Numbered from the stretch's first letter, positions 1 to 6,974 are shown. The stretch is 7,540 nucleotides of DNA from Bacteroidota bacterium (GCA_023428865.1 JAEYWT010000090.1:1-7540), one strand, 5' to 3'. Notes: a model not told the origin generated them from the letters alone. Numbers and translations are program-made.

Positions 1-175
1 AGAAGATACTGAAAGCGGCCAGTTGTAGGCCGATGCTTCCACCCAACGCGGCCGTAGCGCTTGCACCCACGCAGCCAATGCCCAGGCAGAGCAGGAAGAA
101 GCCGGGCACGAAGATCTCGAGGATGAAGAGGGCGATGGCCACCGCTGCCCACCAATGCCATTGAAAGAATTCCAT
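1..175 (-). CDS. NfeD-like membrane protein, N-terminal part (runs off the window start)
   Basis: Reading the minus strand from the ATG at 175-173 gives an uninterrupted 58-residue N-terminus that begins MEFFQWHWWAAVAIALFILE and continues with IFVPGFFLLCLGIGCVGA. The pattern of aromatic start, hydrophobic helix, conserved E-I-F-x-P-G-F and then a second hydrophobic helix is typical of short NfeD-family proteins. These are inner-membrane proteins with a C-terminal OB-fold, usually paired with SPFH/stomatin-like proteins and linked to membrane quality control or microdomains. Only the first two membrane segments (about residues 8-34 and 37-58) are visible; the OB-fold and any partner gene lie outside the window. 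It is divergent from the glycosyltransferase operon and probably functionally unrelated. There is no clear Shine-Dalgarno sequence. The start is chosen because it gives the usual family N-terminus. Confidence 0.75.
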   Translation of the reverse strand, partial: MEFFQWHWWAAVAIALFILEIFVPGFFLLCLGIGCVGASATAALGGSIGLQLAAFSIF

Positions 176-196
176 GGTTCTAGGTTTCTACTTGGC

Positions 197-204
197 CGAA
201 GGTA
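197..204 (-). promoter_or_regulatory. possible -7 element for the NfeD-like gene
   Basis: On the minus strand this reads TACCTTCG, one mismatch from the Bacteroidota -7 consensus TAnnTTTG. It lies 21 bases before the start codon of the NfeD-like gene. No good -33 TTG is seen at the right distance, so the call is weak. Confidence 0.2.
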
Positions 205-233
205 GGCCGATGGGGGAGAACGCCATAGCACGT

Positions 234-243
234 CTCGTACGAG
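234..243. repeat. 10-bp perfect palindrome CTCGTACGAG
   Basis: A perfect palindrome in the divergent intergenic region, about 90 bases upstream of the first glycosyltransferase start and about 60 bases upstream of the NfeD-like start. It could be a dimeric regulator site, but one short palindrome in GC-rich DNA can also arise by chance. Confidence 0.3.
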
Positions 244-267
244 CGGTGCCTGGCGTGGTGGAGCGGT

Positions 268-290
268 GCAGCGCTGCCGTATAGCGGCAG
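268..290. repeat. overlapping palindrome and small hairpin
   Basis: GCAGCGCTGC at 268-277 is a perfect palindrome. It overlaps a hairpin with stem CTGCCG (274-279), loop TATAG (280-284) and stem CGGCAG (285-290). There is no T-run after it, so it is not a typical intrinsic terminator. It lies immediately upstream of the possible -7 element at 296-303, where an operator would be plausible. Confidence 0.35.
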
Positions 291-295
291 AATGC

Positions 296-303
296 CATCT
301 TTG
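296..303 (+). promoter_or_regulatory. possible -7 element for the glycosyltransferase operon
   Basis: CATCTTTG differs from the Bacteroidota -7 consensus TAnnTTTG by one base and lies 28 bases before the chosen ATG at 332. It resembles the much better TATCTTTG element before the amidotransferase gene. No TTG is seen about 17-20 bases upstream; the hairpin at 274-290 occupies that spacer. A start near 307 would give a leader of about 25 bases. Confidence 0.35.
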
Positions 304-331
304 CGGGAACGCCCCTCCCGGCGCAAGACCC

Positions 332-1429
332 ATGCTAAAAGGCAAGACCGTAGCGGTAGTGGTACCGTGTTACAACGAAGAAACGCAGATCGCCACAGTG
401 GTGGAGACCATGCCGGCCTTCGTGGACCGCATCATCATCGTCAATGACTGCAGCCCTGATCGCACCGCCGAAGTGGTGAAGGAATTGATCGCTAAAGATC
501 GCGCCACGGGGCCTCGTATGCGCATTGACCCTTATCGTGTGGAACGCACCCGCTGGAACGAGGCTGAGCTGGTATTGCAGGAGGAAGGTGAGCGTGAAAT
601 GGCCCATTACGTACCTAGCGAAGTGGTGAACGACCAGCCCGCCACCGACCGGGTGATCCTGATCAATAACCTGAAGAACGGTGGGGTGGGAGCGGGTATC
701 GCCCGAGGCTACAAATGGTGCAAGGATCACGCGATCGATTGCACAGCCGTTATGGCTGGCGATGGCCAGATGGATCCGAATGAACTGGAGAGCATATGTC
801 TACCGGTGATCGACGATGGCATCGACTATGTGAAAGGCAACCGACTGATCCACCGCAGTGCCTGGTTGGTTATCCCTAAGGTGCGGTTCTTCGGCAATAG
901 CATCCTGAGCATCCTCACCAAACTGGCCAGCGGCTACTGGCGTGTGAGTGACACCCAGACCGGCTACACGGCCATCGGTAACAAGGCCCTCAACGCCATC
1001 AAATTGCACCGGATCTACCGCAGCTACGGCATGCCCAACGACATGCTCGTAAAGCTCAACATCGCGCAGTGCACCTTGCGCGAGGTGGAGATCAAACCCG
1101 TGTACCGCGTGGGGGAGCAAAGTAAGATGAAGGTGATGAAGGTGATCCCCAGGGTGAGCCGCTTGCTGATCAAGAGCTTCTTCATCCGGCTTTGGCGCAA
1201 GTACCTCTTCAAGGACTTCCATCCGCTGTTCATCTTCTACAACTACGCGTTCATCGCGGGGATCGTCACCATCCCGTACGCATACAAGATCGTAAAAGCA
1301 TTCCTGACCGGAGGCGTGGTGAACACCGAACCCTTGATCGCCTTCCTGTTCCTGGCCACGAGCAGTTTCCAGGCGCTGATCTTCGCCATGTGGATGGACA
1401 TGCAGGATAACGAGCGGCTGTATAAGTGA
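332..1429 (+). CDS. family 2 glycosyltransferase, polyprenyl-phosphate sugar synthase type (DPM1/DPG synthase-like)
   Basis: A 365-residue membrane-anchored GT2 enzyme predicted to transfer a sugar from a nucleotide donor to polyprenyl phosphate at the cytoplasmic face of the inner membrane. The GT-A start is clear: VAVVVPCYNEE (residues 7-17) and IIIVNDCSPDRT (34-45). The nucleotide/metal motif is AGDGQMDPNEL (142-152), with GNRL at 169-172 and the acceptor-region motif DTQTGY at 207-212. Two C-terminal membrane segments (about 298-318 and 334-355) follow a basic juxtamembrane stretch. An unusual charged segment of about 55 residues (roughly 52-108) separates the VNDCSPD strand from the KNGGVGAGIARGY motif, where DPM1-type enzymes are usually shorter. 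The ATG at 332 is preferred over the in-frame ATG at 266, because the upstream 22 residues (Cys/Arg/Pro-rich) look noncoding and cross the hairpin and the possible promoter. It is the first gene of the plus-strand operon, 7 bases from the next. The sugar specificity cannot be read from sequence. Confidence 0.9.
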   Translation: MLKGKTVAVVVPCYNEETQIATVVETMPAFVDRIIIVNDCSPDRTAEVVKELIAKDRATGPRMRIDPYRVERTRWNEAELVLQEEGEREMAHYVPSEVVNDQPATDRVILINNLKNGGVGAGIARGYKWCKDHAIDCTAVMAGDGQMDPNELESICLPVIDDGIDYVKGNRLIHRSAWLVIPKVRFFGNSILSILTKLASGYWRVSDTQTGYTAIGNKALNAIKLHRIYRSYGMPNDMLVKLNIAQCTLREVEIKPVYRVGEQSKMKVMKVIPRVSRLLIKSFFIRLWRKYLFKDFHPLFIFYNYAFIAGIVTIPYAYKIVKAFLTGGVVNTEPLIAFLFLATSSFQALIFAMWMDMQDNERLYK

Positions 1430-1436
1430 CCAAGGC

Positions 1437-2396
1437 ATGGCGCTGGGACCCGTATCCATCGTAGTCTCCGTTTACAACGAAGCGGCGGCACTTCCCAGCT
1501 TCTGGACCAGCTTACGTCAAGAACTGCTGGCGCTGAAAGCACATCGTTTCGAGGTGGTTTGGGTGAACGATGGTAGTGTCGATGCCAGTGCCGCGATCAT
1601 TTCCGGCTTCGTGCGCTCGGCGACCGATACGAACATCCGGCACCGACTGTTGGACTTTTCGCGCAACTTCGGACATGAAGCGGCTATGATCGCTGGTATA
1701 GACCATGCGGGTGGTGATGTGGTGATATGCATGGATGCCGATGGCCAGCATCCGCCCACACAGATCCCTGTCATGCTGAAGGCCGTTGCCGAAGGGGCGG
1801 AGGTAGTGCTGATGGAACGGATCCAACGCGCCGATAACGGGTTCATAAAGAACATGGCGAGCCGCTTGTTCTACAACACTTTGAACCGATTATCAATATT
1901 CCGTTTCCAGGAGAATTCTACGGACTTCTTCCTGATCACTCGTCCAGTGATGGATGTCTTACGCGGATCTTTCAGGGAACGCACCCGCTTCATCAGGGGC
2001 TTCATACAATCGCTGGGCTTTCAACGCGCCGTACTTCCGTTCGATGCGCCGGCTCGGCAACATGGCAGCAGCAATTACTCCTTCGGTAAGTTGTTCAAGC
2101 TGGGTGTGGATGCGGTCTTCGCGTTCTCGAACAAACCATTGCGACTGGCAGTGTTCTTCTCGCTCGGCTTCGTACTGCTTTCCATGTTCTTCATCGGCTA
2201 CAGCTTGTCCCAGTTCATCACCACAAGCACGGTGCCTTCGGGTTACACCACCATTGTGATCTTCCTCTCGGTCTCGTTCTCGTTGTTGTTCATCACCCTT
2301 ACGGTTTTCGCGTTGTACTTCGAGAAGATGATCCATGAAACGCGACGTAGACCGATCTACATCGTACGCCGATCGGAAGGGCCTGCACCATGGTGA
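1437..2396 (+). CDS. GtrB/ArnC-like family 2 glycosyltransferase (polyprenyl-phosphate glycosyltransferase)
   Basis: A 319-residue protein with the full layout of the bactoprenol glucosyltransferase (GtrB/YfdH) and ArnC group. The N-terminal GT-A strand is VSIVVSVYNE (residues 6-15), followed by VWVNDGSVD (41-49), LDFSRNFGHEAAMIAGIDHA (72-91) and the DxD-type motif MDADGQHPP (99-107). ERTRFIRGFIQSLGF (181-195) and the amphipathic stretch with RQHGSSNYSFGKLFKLGVDA (207-226) are hallmarks of the group. Two membrane helices (about 235-258 and 270-294) end with a basic cytoplasmic tail. Family enzymes load glucose or a related sugar onto undecaprenyl phosphate, which a GT-C enzyme then uses on the other side of the membrane. 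The gene starts 7 bases after the preceding GT2 stop and overlaps the next gene by 7 bases, which suggests translational coupling. No small GtrA-type flippase gene is present here. The donor sugar is unknown. Confidence 0.92.
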   Translation: MALGPVSIVVSVYNEAAALPSFWTSLRQELLALKAHRFEVVWVNDGSVDASAAIISGFVRSATDTNIRHRLLDFSRNFGHEAAMIAGIDHAGGDVVICMDADGQHPPTQIPVMLKAVAEGAEVVLMERIQRADNGFIKNMASRLFYNTLNRLSIFRFQENSTDFFLITRPVMDVLRGSFRERTRFIRGFIQSLGFQRAVLPFDAPARQHGSSNYSFGKLFKLGVDAVFAFSNKPLRLAVFFSLGFVLLSMFFIGYSLSQFITTSTVPSGYTTIVIFLSVSFSLLFITLTVFALYFEKMIHETRRRPIYIVRRSEGPAPW

Positions 2397-3850
2397 TCCT
2401 TGCCATTCAACGGTTCTTGGACTGGGCGGCATCACTGCGAGGGCGTAAACAGTTCATTCTGGCACTTGTCATTTGGAATGTACTGCTTTTCGCTTGGGCT
2501 TCCTTCAAGCCGCTAACGGGTTCCATACAAGCGCGCCGTGATGCTTCTGGCTTTAGTCATGATCTGGCCCAGCGCTTCCATTACTTCCACTTCTATACCG
2601 GCCATTTTCCGTTGGTCACATTACAGGATAGTGTGGAATTCAGCAAGGCGGGAGCGGAGCTTCAGATCGCTGAACACGGTACCGACCTGGCCATGGAGCA
2701 CAAGCATTGGTCACGTCTGGGAGAGCATGCACGTATTTGGGCCTACCTGCCTCATGCTTGGTTGACCGGGAGCGCCGAGTCGCCTTCCATTCGGCTTTTC
2801 AATGTCCTTTTCTTCCTGAGTGGTTCCCTTGTGCTCTTCCTCGGTCTGTGCAATGCCGATCTGCAACGCGCGGGCGTTGTGTTCGTTGGGTTGATCAACC
2901 TGACCCCCTTTTTCTGGTACGAAGTGCATTCACGGGAGAACATCTTCGGCCTTCAGGCATCGCTGTACATGATCGTTACCGGTTTGTTGGTGGCGGGTAT
3001 TGTGAAGCGGACCAGCCCGATCCGGTGGTGTGTTTCCTTGGCCATTGGTGCTGCTGCCATCGCGTTCGGTGCGGAGTTGCGTAATGAAGTGGTCAGTGTC
3101 ATGGCCTGCTTGTTGGCCATGGTACTCTTCTCCGACCGGGCCTGGTGGATGAAAGGGCTTGGAATAGCGGTAGCCGTCCTCGTTCTCATCGGTGGACGTG
3201 GTTTGATCCGTGCGCAATTCGATCGATCTTGGGATGAAGCGTATGCATTGGTGGTGAAGCACGGTGGTCACCCCTATACCGGTTATCGCATCCCGGGGCA
3301 TAAATTCTGGCATCCCATGTTCTGTGGCCTTGGTGATTTCGGGTCGGACAAGGGCTATGCTTGGGATGATCGCGTGGCCTACCACTACGCTACCCCGATC
3401 CTGAACGAGCGCTACGCCATGGATCTGCGCTACAGCGGGGCTTATCATACCGATAATTACTACGACGCGGACAGCCTGTACTACGTGAAGTTCGATGAGA
3501 TCCAGGAGTACGAGGACCTGATGAAGGAAAAGGTGACAGCTGATATTTCAGCAGACCCGGCCTGGTACTTGGGCATACTTCTACAACGGGTCCTACGAAC
3601 GTTAACGGTCACGCTTCCATTCAAATTCGCGGGTTGGCTGCTTTTCCCGGCCGTGTGGCTAGCCTGGCGGCGAAAGGCTTTCGTTCATCTTATCCTGATC
3701 ACTGCGTCCCTTCCATTGTCCGCCACACCAATTCTGATCCATAGCGGCTATGGGGCCACCTATGTGTCACTTTTCGCCTACCCGGTAGTGGTCTATCTTC
3801 TGCTTTCGGCCATGGATGGTATGGCTAAAAAACCGCGCACAGTGGCTTGA
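2390..3850 (+). CDS. polytopic membrane protein of unknown family, possible GT-C-type glycosyltransferase
   Basis: I do not recognise a named family for this 486-residue protein. About ten membrane segments are visible: roughly 21-39, 135-154, 160-178, 185-205, 212-229, 232-247, 254-270, 408-426, 429-450 and 455-475. Two large hydrophilic regions stand out. Residues 40-134 follow the first helix, as the first outer loop of GT-C enzymes does, and are rich in His, Phe, Tyr and acidic residues. Residues 271-407 are rich in His, Tyr and Trp, with a striking KFWHPMFCGLGDFGSDKGYA stretch (305-324) followed by WDD (325-327). The start ATG at 2390 overlaps the end of the GtrB-like gene by 7 bases. 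This position directly after a GtrB-like gene is where the serotype-specific GT-C transferase sits in gtrABC-type clusters, so use of its lipid-linked sugar is a reasonable inference. A polymerase, ligase or other glycan membrane enzyme is equally possible on sequence alone. Confidence 0.85.
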   Translation: MVILAIQRFLDWAASLRGRKQFILALVIWNVLLFAWASFKPLTGSIQARRDASGFSHDLAQRFHYFHFYTGHFPLVTLQDSVEFSKAGAELQIAEHGTDLAMEHKHWSRLGEHARIWAYLPHAWLTGSAESPSIRLFNVLFFLSGSLVLFLGLCNADLQRAGVVFVGLINLTPFFWYEVHSRENIFGLQASLYMIVTGLLVAGIVKRTSPIRWCVSLAIGAAAIAFGAELRNEVVSVMACLLAMVLFSDRAWWMKGLGIAVAVLVLIGGRGLIRAQFDRSWDEAYALVVKHGGHPYTGYRIPGHKFWHPMFCGLGDFGSDKGYAWDDRVAYHYATPILNERYAMDLRYSGAYHTDNYYDADSLYYVKFDEIQEYEDLMKEKVTADISADPAWYLGILLQRVLRTLTVTLPFKFAGWLLFPAVWLAWRRKAFVHLILITASLPLSATPILIHSGYGATYVSLFAYPVVVYLLLSAMDGMAKKPRTVA

Positions 3851-3854
3851 ACCG

Positions 3855-3882
3855 TTGCAGGCGGCTGCTCCGGATATCTTTG
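3855..3882 (+). promoter_or_regulatory. Bacteroidota-type promoter before the amidotransferase gene
   Basis: TTG at 3855-3857, a 17-base spacer, and TATCTTTG at 3875-3882 match the Bacteroidota sigma-A pattern (TTG, 17-23 bases, TAnnTTTG) with no mismatch in the -7 box. It lies wholly in the 38-base gap after the membrane protein gene. The -7 box ends 6 bases before the ATG at 3889, so transcription would begin at or very near the start codon, giving a leaderless or nearly leaderless mRNA. It suggests that the amidotransferase and downstream genes can be transcribed independently of the two upstream GT2 genes. Confidence 0.65.
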
Positions 3883-3888
3883 CCGCCC

Positions 3889-5925
3889 ATGTGTGGCATA
3901 TTCGGTATCCTAGCCAAGGCTGAAGCGGGCATCTCGCAGCCGCTGGCAGAGAACATCATTCGTGAGCTTTTCATCCTAAGCGAAACACGGGGGAAGGAAA
4001 GCAGCGGTATTGCGGTACGGAGTGCCGTTGATCGAACCATCCACGTTACGAAGGATGATGTGCCCGCGAGCGAACTGATTGCTTCATCAGAATACAGGAC
4101 ATTCCTGAAAAAGGCGCTGGAGCCTGCATTCGCCAACGGACAGAGGGAACTCGCGGTGATCGCACACAGCCGTTTGGTTACCAATGGCACGCAAGAACAC
4201 AACTTCAATAATCAGCCGTGCGTCAAGGATGGGATGGTGATGGTCCACAACGGCATCGTTACCAACGTGGATGAGCTCTGGGCCAAATACGCCGGGCGCA
4301 TTGAGCGGAACTACGAGGTGGACACCGAGGTGCTTGCTGCGTTGTTCCGCATGTTCCTAAAGGAGGGGCATGGTGCCGTGGAGGCGATCCAAAAGGTGTT
4401 CCGTGAAATGGAAGGAGCTGCTAGCGTTGCCATCCTGATCAACGATACGCAGCAGGTCTTGTTGGCCACGAACACCGGTTCGATGTACTTCATCGAGGAT
4501 CCCGCGGGTAGCTTGGTATTCGCTAGCGAGGAATATATCGCACGCACGTTCACCAGCCGCGAAGGGGTGAAGGAACGTTATGCCGGTCTCCCCGCGCAGT
4601 GGCTAAAGCCCTTCACCGGTAAACTGATTGATCTTGAAAGCTGGGCCACCACCGATCTCGGCCTGAAGAACGCTGCGTCGGGCCCAGTATTGAAGACCAT
4701 CGCACCGTTCGCGATCACCGATCATTCTTCAGGAACAAATGTCCATACTGCGCCAGCGGTCGCCTCCAGCGGTGAGGGCCGTTTGCGTGAGCTGATCGAA
4801 TTTCCCGAGGAGGTGATGCGCACCATTCGGCGTTGCACCAAGTGCCTGTTACCTGAAACGTTCCCGTACATCCGCTACGACGGAAAGGGCGTTTGCAACT
4901 ACTGCCACAGCTATAAGCCGAAGGGCCTGACGGTGGACAAACGACCTGCATTCGAGGAAGTATTGAAGAAGTATCGCCGCGACGATGGCAAGCAGGATTG
5001 CATCGTGGCCTTCAGCGGTGGGCGCGACAGTAGCTATGGCCTCCATTTGCTGGTGAAGGAATTCGGCATGAAGCCGCTCACCTTCACCTACGACTGGGGG
5101 TTGGTAACGGACCTTGCCAGGCGGAACATCGCGCGGATGACCGGCAAACTGGGCGTGGAGAACATCCTGATCAGTGCCGACATCAAGATGAAACGCCGCA
5201 ATGTGCGGTTGAACATGGAGGCCTGGTTGAAGCAACCACGGTTGGGGATGATCCCCTTGTTCATGGCCGGCGACAAGCACTTCTTCGTGCATGTGAACAA
5301 TATCCGGCGGCAAACAGGCATCCATTGCGATATCTGGATGGAGAACAAGTTGGAGAACACCGACTTCAAGGCTGGTTTCGCTGGCATCAAACCCAACTTC
5401 GACAAGGAGCGGATCGATAAGCAGAGCACGCTGGCCAAGTTGCAGATGCCGTTGTACTACATGCGCAACTTCGCGGCTAACCCTGGTTACTTGAACGCCA
5501 GTCTGCCCGATACCTACAGCGCTTTCAAGGCCTATTACACGGAGCCACGTGAGGTTTACCTGTTGTTGTTCGATTATATACCTTGGCAGGAAGAAGCGTT
5601 GGAACGCACCTTGAAGGACGAGTACAACTGGGAGATCTCGCCAGACACTACGAGCACCTGGCGTATCGGCGATGGTACGGCCGCCTTCTACAACTATGTC
5701 TATGGTCTGGTGGCGGGCTTCACTGAATTCGATACCTTCCGCAGCAACCAGATCCGTGAAGGCATGATCACTCGGGAGGTGGCACTGGCCCATGTGCTGC
5801 GGGAGAACCGCCCGCGCTTCGAGAGCATGGTGTGGTACTTCGAGACCATCGGTGTGGATATGGAGCGGGCGCTGAAGGCGATCAACAAGATGCCACGGAT
5901 GTATCAACAGCAGGGGCGGGTATGA
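3889..5925 (+). CDS. fused class II glutamine amidotransferase and WbpG/PseA-like N-acetyl sugar amidotransferase
   Basis: A 678-residue two-domain enzyme. Residues 1 to about 225 are an Ntn-type class II glutaminase. They show the nucleophile Cys2 (MCGIFG), RGKESSGIA (34-42), HSRLVTNG (93-100), HNGIVTN (120-126) and DTEVLAAL (145-152). A linker of about 255-310, low in complexity around 278-297, leads to the second part. This starts with a likely zinc site, CTKC (316-319) and CNYC (336-339), and continues with the ATP pyrophosphatase loop FSGGRDSSYGL (375-385), as in N-acetyl sugar amidotransferases that make acetamidino sugars. WbpG/PseA-type enzymes normally take ammonia from separate HisH/HisF-like partners; here the glutaminase is built in, as in asparagine synthetase. 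The ATG at 3889 is chosen over the in-frame ATG at 3847 because Cys must follow Met directly and the promoter lies between them. The stop overlaps the next start by 4 bases (ATGA). The substrate is unknown, and another PP-loop amidation is possible. Confidence 0.88.
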   Translation: MCGIFGILAKAEAGISQPLAENIIRELFILSETRGKESSGIAVRSAVDRTIHVTKDDVPASELIASSEYRTFLKKALEPAFANGQRELAVIAHSRLVTNGTQEHNFNNQPCVKDGMVMVHNGIVTNVDELWAKYAGRIERNYEVDTEVLAALFRMFLKEGHGAVEAIQKVFREMEGAASVAILINDTQQVLLATNTGSMYFIEDPAGSLVFASEEYIARTFTSREGVKERYAGLPAQWLKPFTGKLIDLESWATTDLGLKNAASGPVLKTIAPFAITDHSSGTNVHTAPAVASSGEGRLRELIEFPEEVMRTIRRCTKCLLPETFPYIRYDGKGVCNYCHSYKPKGLTVDKRPAFEEVLKKYRRDDGKQDCIVAFSGGRDSSYGLHLLVKEFGMKPLTFTYDWGLVTDLARRNIARMTGKLGVENILISADIKMKRRNVRLNMEAWLKQPRLGMIPLFMAGDKHFFVHVNNIRRQTGIHCDIWMENKLENTDFKAGFAGIKPNFDKERIDKQSTLAKLQMPLYYMRNFAANPGYLNASLPDTYSAFKAYYTEPREVYLLLFDYIPWQEEALERTLKDEYNWEISPDTTSTWRIGDGTAAFYNYVYGLVAGFTEFDTFRSNQIREGMITREVALAHVLRENRPRFESMVWYFETIGVDMERALKAINKMPRMYQQQGRV

Positions 5926-6974
5926 CCGAAGTCCTTCATTTTGCCGGACTTTTCCTCCTTACCAACATAGGTGGTGGTGCCGTGGTGGCAGCTTTCCTTC
6001 TGGGCCGGAATGATCACCTGCGCTTGCCGGCATGGCCACTGGTGCTTGTGGGTTTCGGACTCGGGCCATTCATCATCAGCTTGTTGTTGTACTATGCGTT
6101 GGTCCTATGGCCTGGGCTGCCGACACCGGTGTTGGCCACGCTGCCGTTATTGATCTTCTGTGTAGTCGCCTTTGTGGCCAGAGGTTGGAAGCGACTATGG
6201 GAGATGTTCTGCGGACTGCCAGCTCTGTTCGTGCGGGACCGAACGCTTTGGTGGCTAGCATTAGGCTCGGTCCTTCTGCTGGTGGTGGCGTTGGTCATGC
6301 TCATCTTTCAGCCGCTTGTCTATCACGATGCGCTGGAGTACGCCATGCAGGGCCAAGTCTTCCTGCGTGACCGTGCCATCGTGTACCAGCGCCATCACTA
6401 CGATGCCTTGTCGGGCTTCTATTATGTGGGCCTGCACGGTTTTTCGTTCCCCCTGCTGTTCACTTGGGAAGGCTTTGCCGGTGATCTTCTGAACGTGGAG
6501 GGGGACCTCTGGACACGGTCGATCACATCGTGGTACACCTGGCTTTTGGTGCTGTTCACCTGGTCGTTGGCGCGCCGTATCCATGAGGCTGCTGCGTTGA
6601 CCACCGGGTTCGCCATGACCGCTCCGCTCGGGTTCATGCTTCTACTAACGATCTATCATTTGGATAGCTACCGGCTGTTCTTCTTCGGCGCCTCGGTGGC
6701 CGCATTCGTGGCATTGCTGAAGGCACCATCCAGTTCGCGCGCATGGCTATTCGGTGTACTGTGCGGCGCACAGGCCTTCATCCATAGTATTGGGGCCATT
6801 TTGGGCGGAGCCTTGTGGTTCCTAGTGGTGCTCATGCTTCCGGTGCCCTGGTCGCAACGGTTACGGTGGTGTGGATCTGCTGCGGTGGCCATCTTGTTCA
6901 TGGGTGGCATCCACTACTTATTGGATACGTTCATCGGCACGGGATGGATCTTCCAGGATATCATCTGGTTCTGA
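5922..6974 (+). CDS. polytopic membrane protein resembling the N-terminal half of a GT-C (GT39/ArnT-like) glycosyltransferase
   Basis: A 350-residue, very hydrophobic protein with about ten likely membrane segments (near 5-27, 38-60, 69-87, 108-130, 203-218, 224-244, 250-268, 275-290, 292-307 and 317-333). The main hydrophilic loop (131-200) begins QPLVYHDALEYAMQGQ, with Asp136 and Glu139. This is reminiscent of the acidic outer-loop motif that GT-C enzymes use for catalysis and metal binding. HLDSYR (246-251) marks another possible functional spot. The start ATG at 5922 overlaps the amidotransferase stop as ATGA, so the two are probably translationally coupled; an upstream in-frame ATG at 5832 lies deep inside the amidotransferase gene and is rejected. 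The protein ends at a TGA (6972-6974), and the next ORF opens 3 bases later in the same frame. At 350 residues it is short for GT39-like enzymes, which commonly exceed 450, so it may be only the first part of one interrupted gene. GT-C function is inferred, not shown. Confidence 0.8.
   Translation: MTEVLHFAGLFLLTNIGGGAVVAAFLLGRNDHLRLPAWPLVLVGFGLGPFIISLLLYYALVLWPGLPTPVLATLPLLIFCVVAFVARGWKRLWEMFCGLPALFVRDRTLWWLALGSVLLLVVALVMLIFQPLVYHDALEYAMQGQVFLRDRAIVYQRHHYDALSGFYYVGLHGFSFPLLFTWEGFAGDLLNVEGDLWTRSITSWYTWLLVLFTWSLARRIHEAAALTTGFAMTAPLGFMLLLTIYHLDSYRLFFFGASVAAFVALLKAPSSSRAWLFGVLCGAQAFIHSIGAILGGALWFLVVLMLPVPWSQRLRWCGSAAVAILFMGGIHYLLDTFIGTGWIFQDIIWF
6972..6974 (+). other. in-frame TGA between two same-frame membrane ORFs
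   Basis: The reading frame of the 5922 ORF runs TTC TGA CAC ATG GCA into the next ORF without any frame change. The base after TGA is C, a context generally regarded as leaky for termination. Either this is a true stop with a closely spaced downstream start, or it is a nonsense change (for example from TGG or CGA) splitting one gene. Confidence 0.5.

Larger units (their letters stand above)
176..331. other. divergent intergenic region
   Basis: This is the 156-base gap between the minus-strand NfeD-like gene and the plus-strand glycosyltransferase operon, so it should hold promoters for both directions. It contains short palindromes (234-243, 268-277), a 6-bp stem hairpin (274-290) and a 9-base direct repeat GAGCGGTGC at 241-249 and 261-269. 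No convincing coding sequence or RNA gene is seen. Confidence 0.6.

Noticed and set aside
268..290. Hairpin considered as an intrinsic terminator
   Set aside because: The stem is only 6 bp and no T-run follows on either strand.
266..331. Upstream in-frame start for the first GT2 gene, adding 22 residues
   Set aside because: The added residues (MQRCRIAAECHLCGNAPPGA and on) do not fit the family N-terminus and cross a hairpin and a possible promoter. MLKGKTVAVVVPCYNEE from 332 is the normal start.
800..1459. A 219-residue minus-strand open frame opposite the first GT2 gene
   Set aside because: It is antisense to a clear GT2 gene. The product is His/Asp/Gln-rich and low in hydrophobic order, as expected from a codon-bias shadow.
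3847..3888. Upstream in-frame start for the amidotransferase
   Set aside because: Class II glutaminases need Cys directly after the initiator Met. The extra 14 residues would bury it, and the promoter lies in this stretch.
4849..5907. A 352-residue open frame on the minus strand opposite the amidotransferase
   Set aside because: Its translation is rich in His, Gln and Val with no motif, and it lies entirely inside a strongly supported gene on the other strand. It is the usual shadow of codon bias in GC-rich coding DNA.
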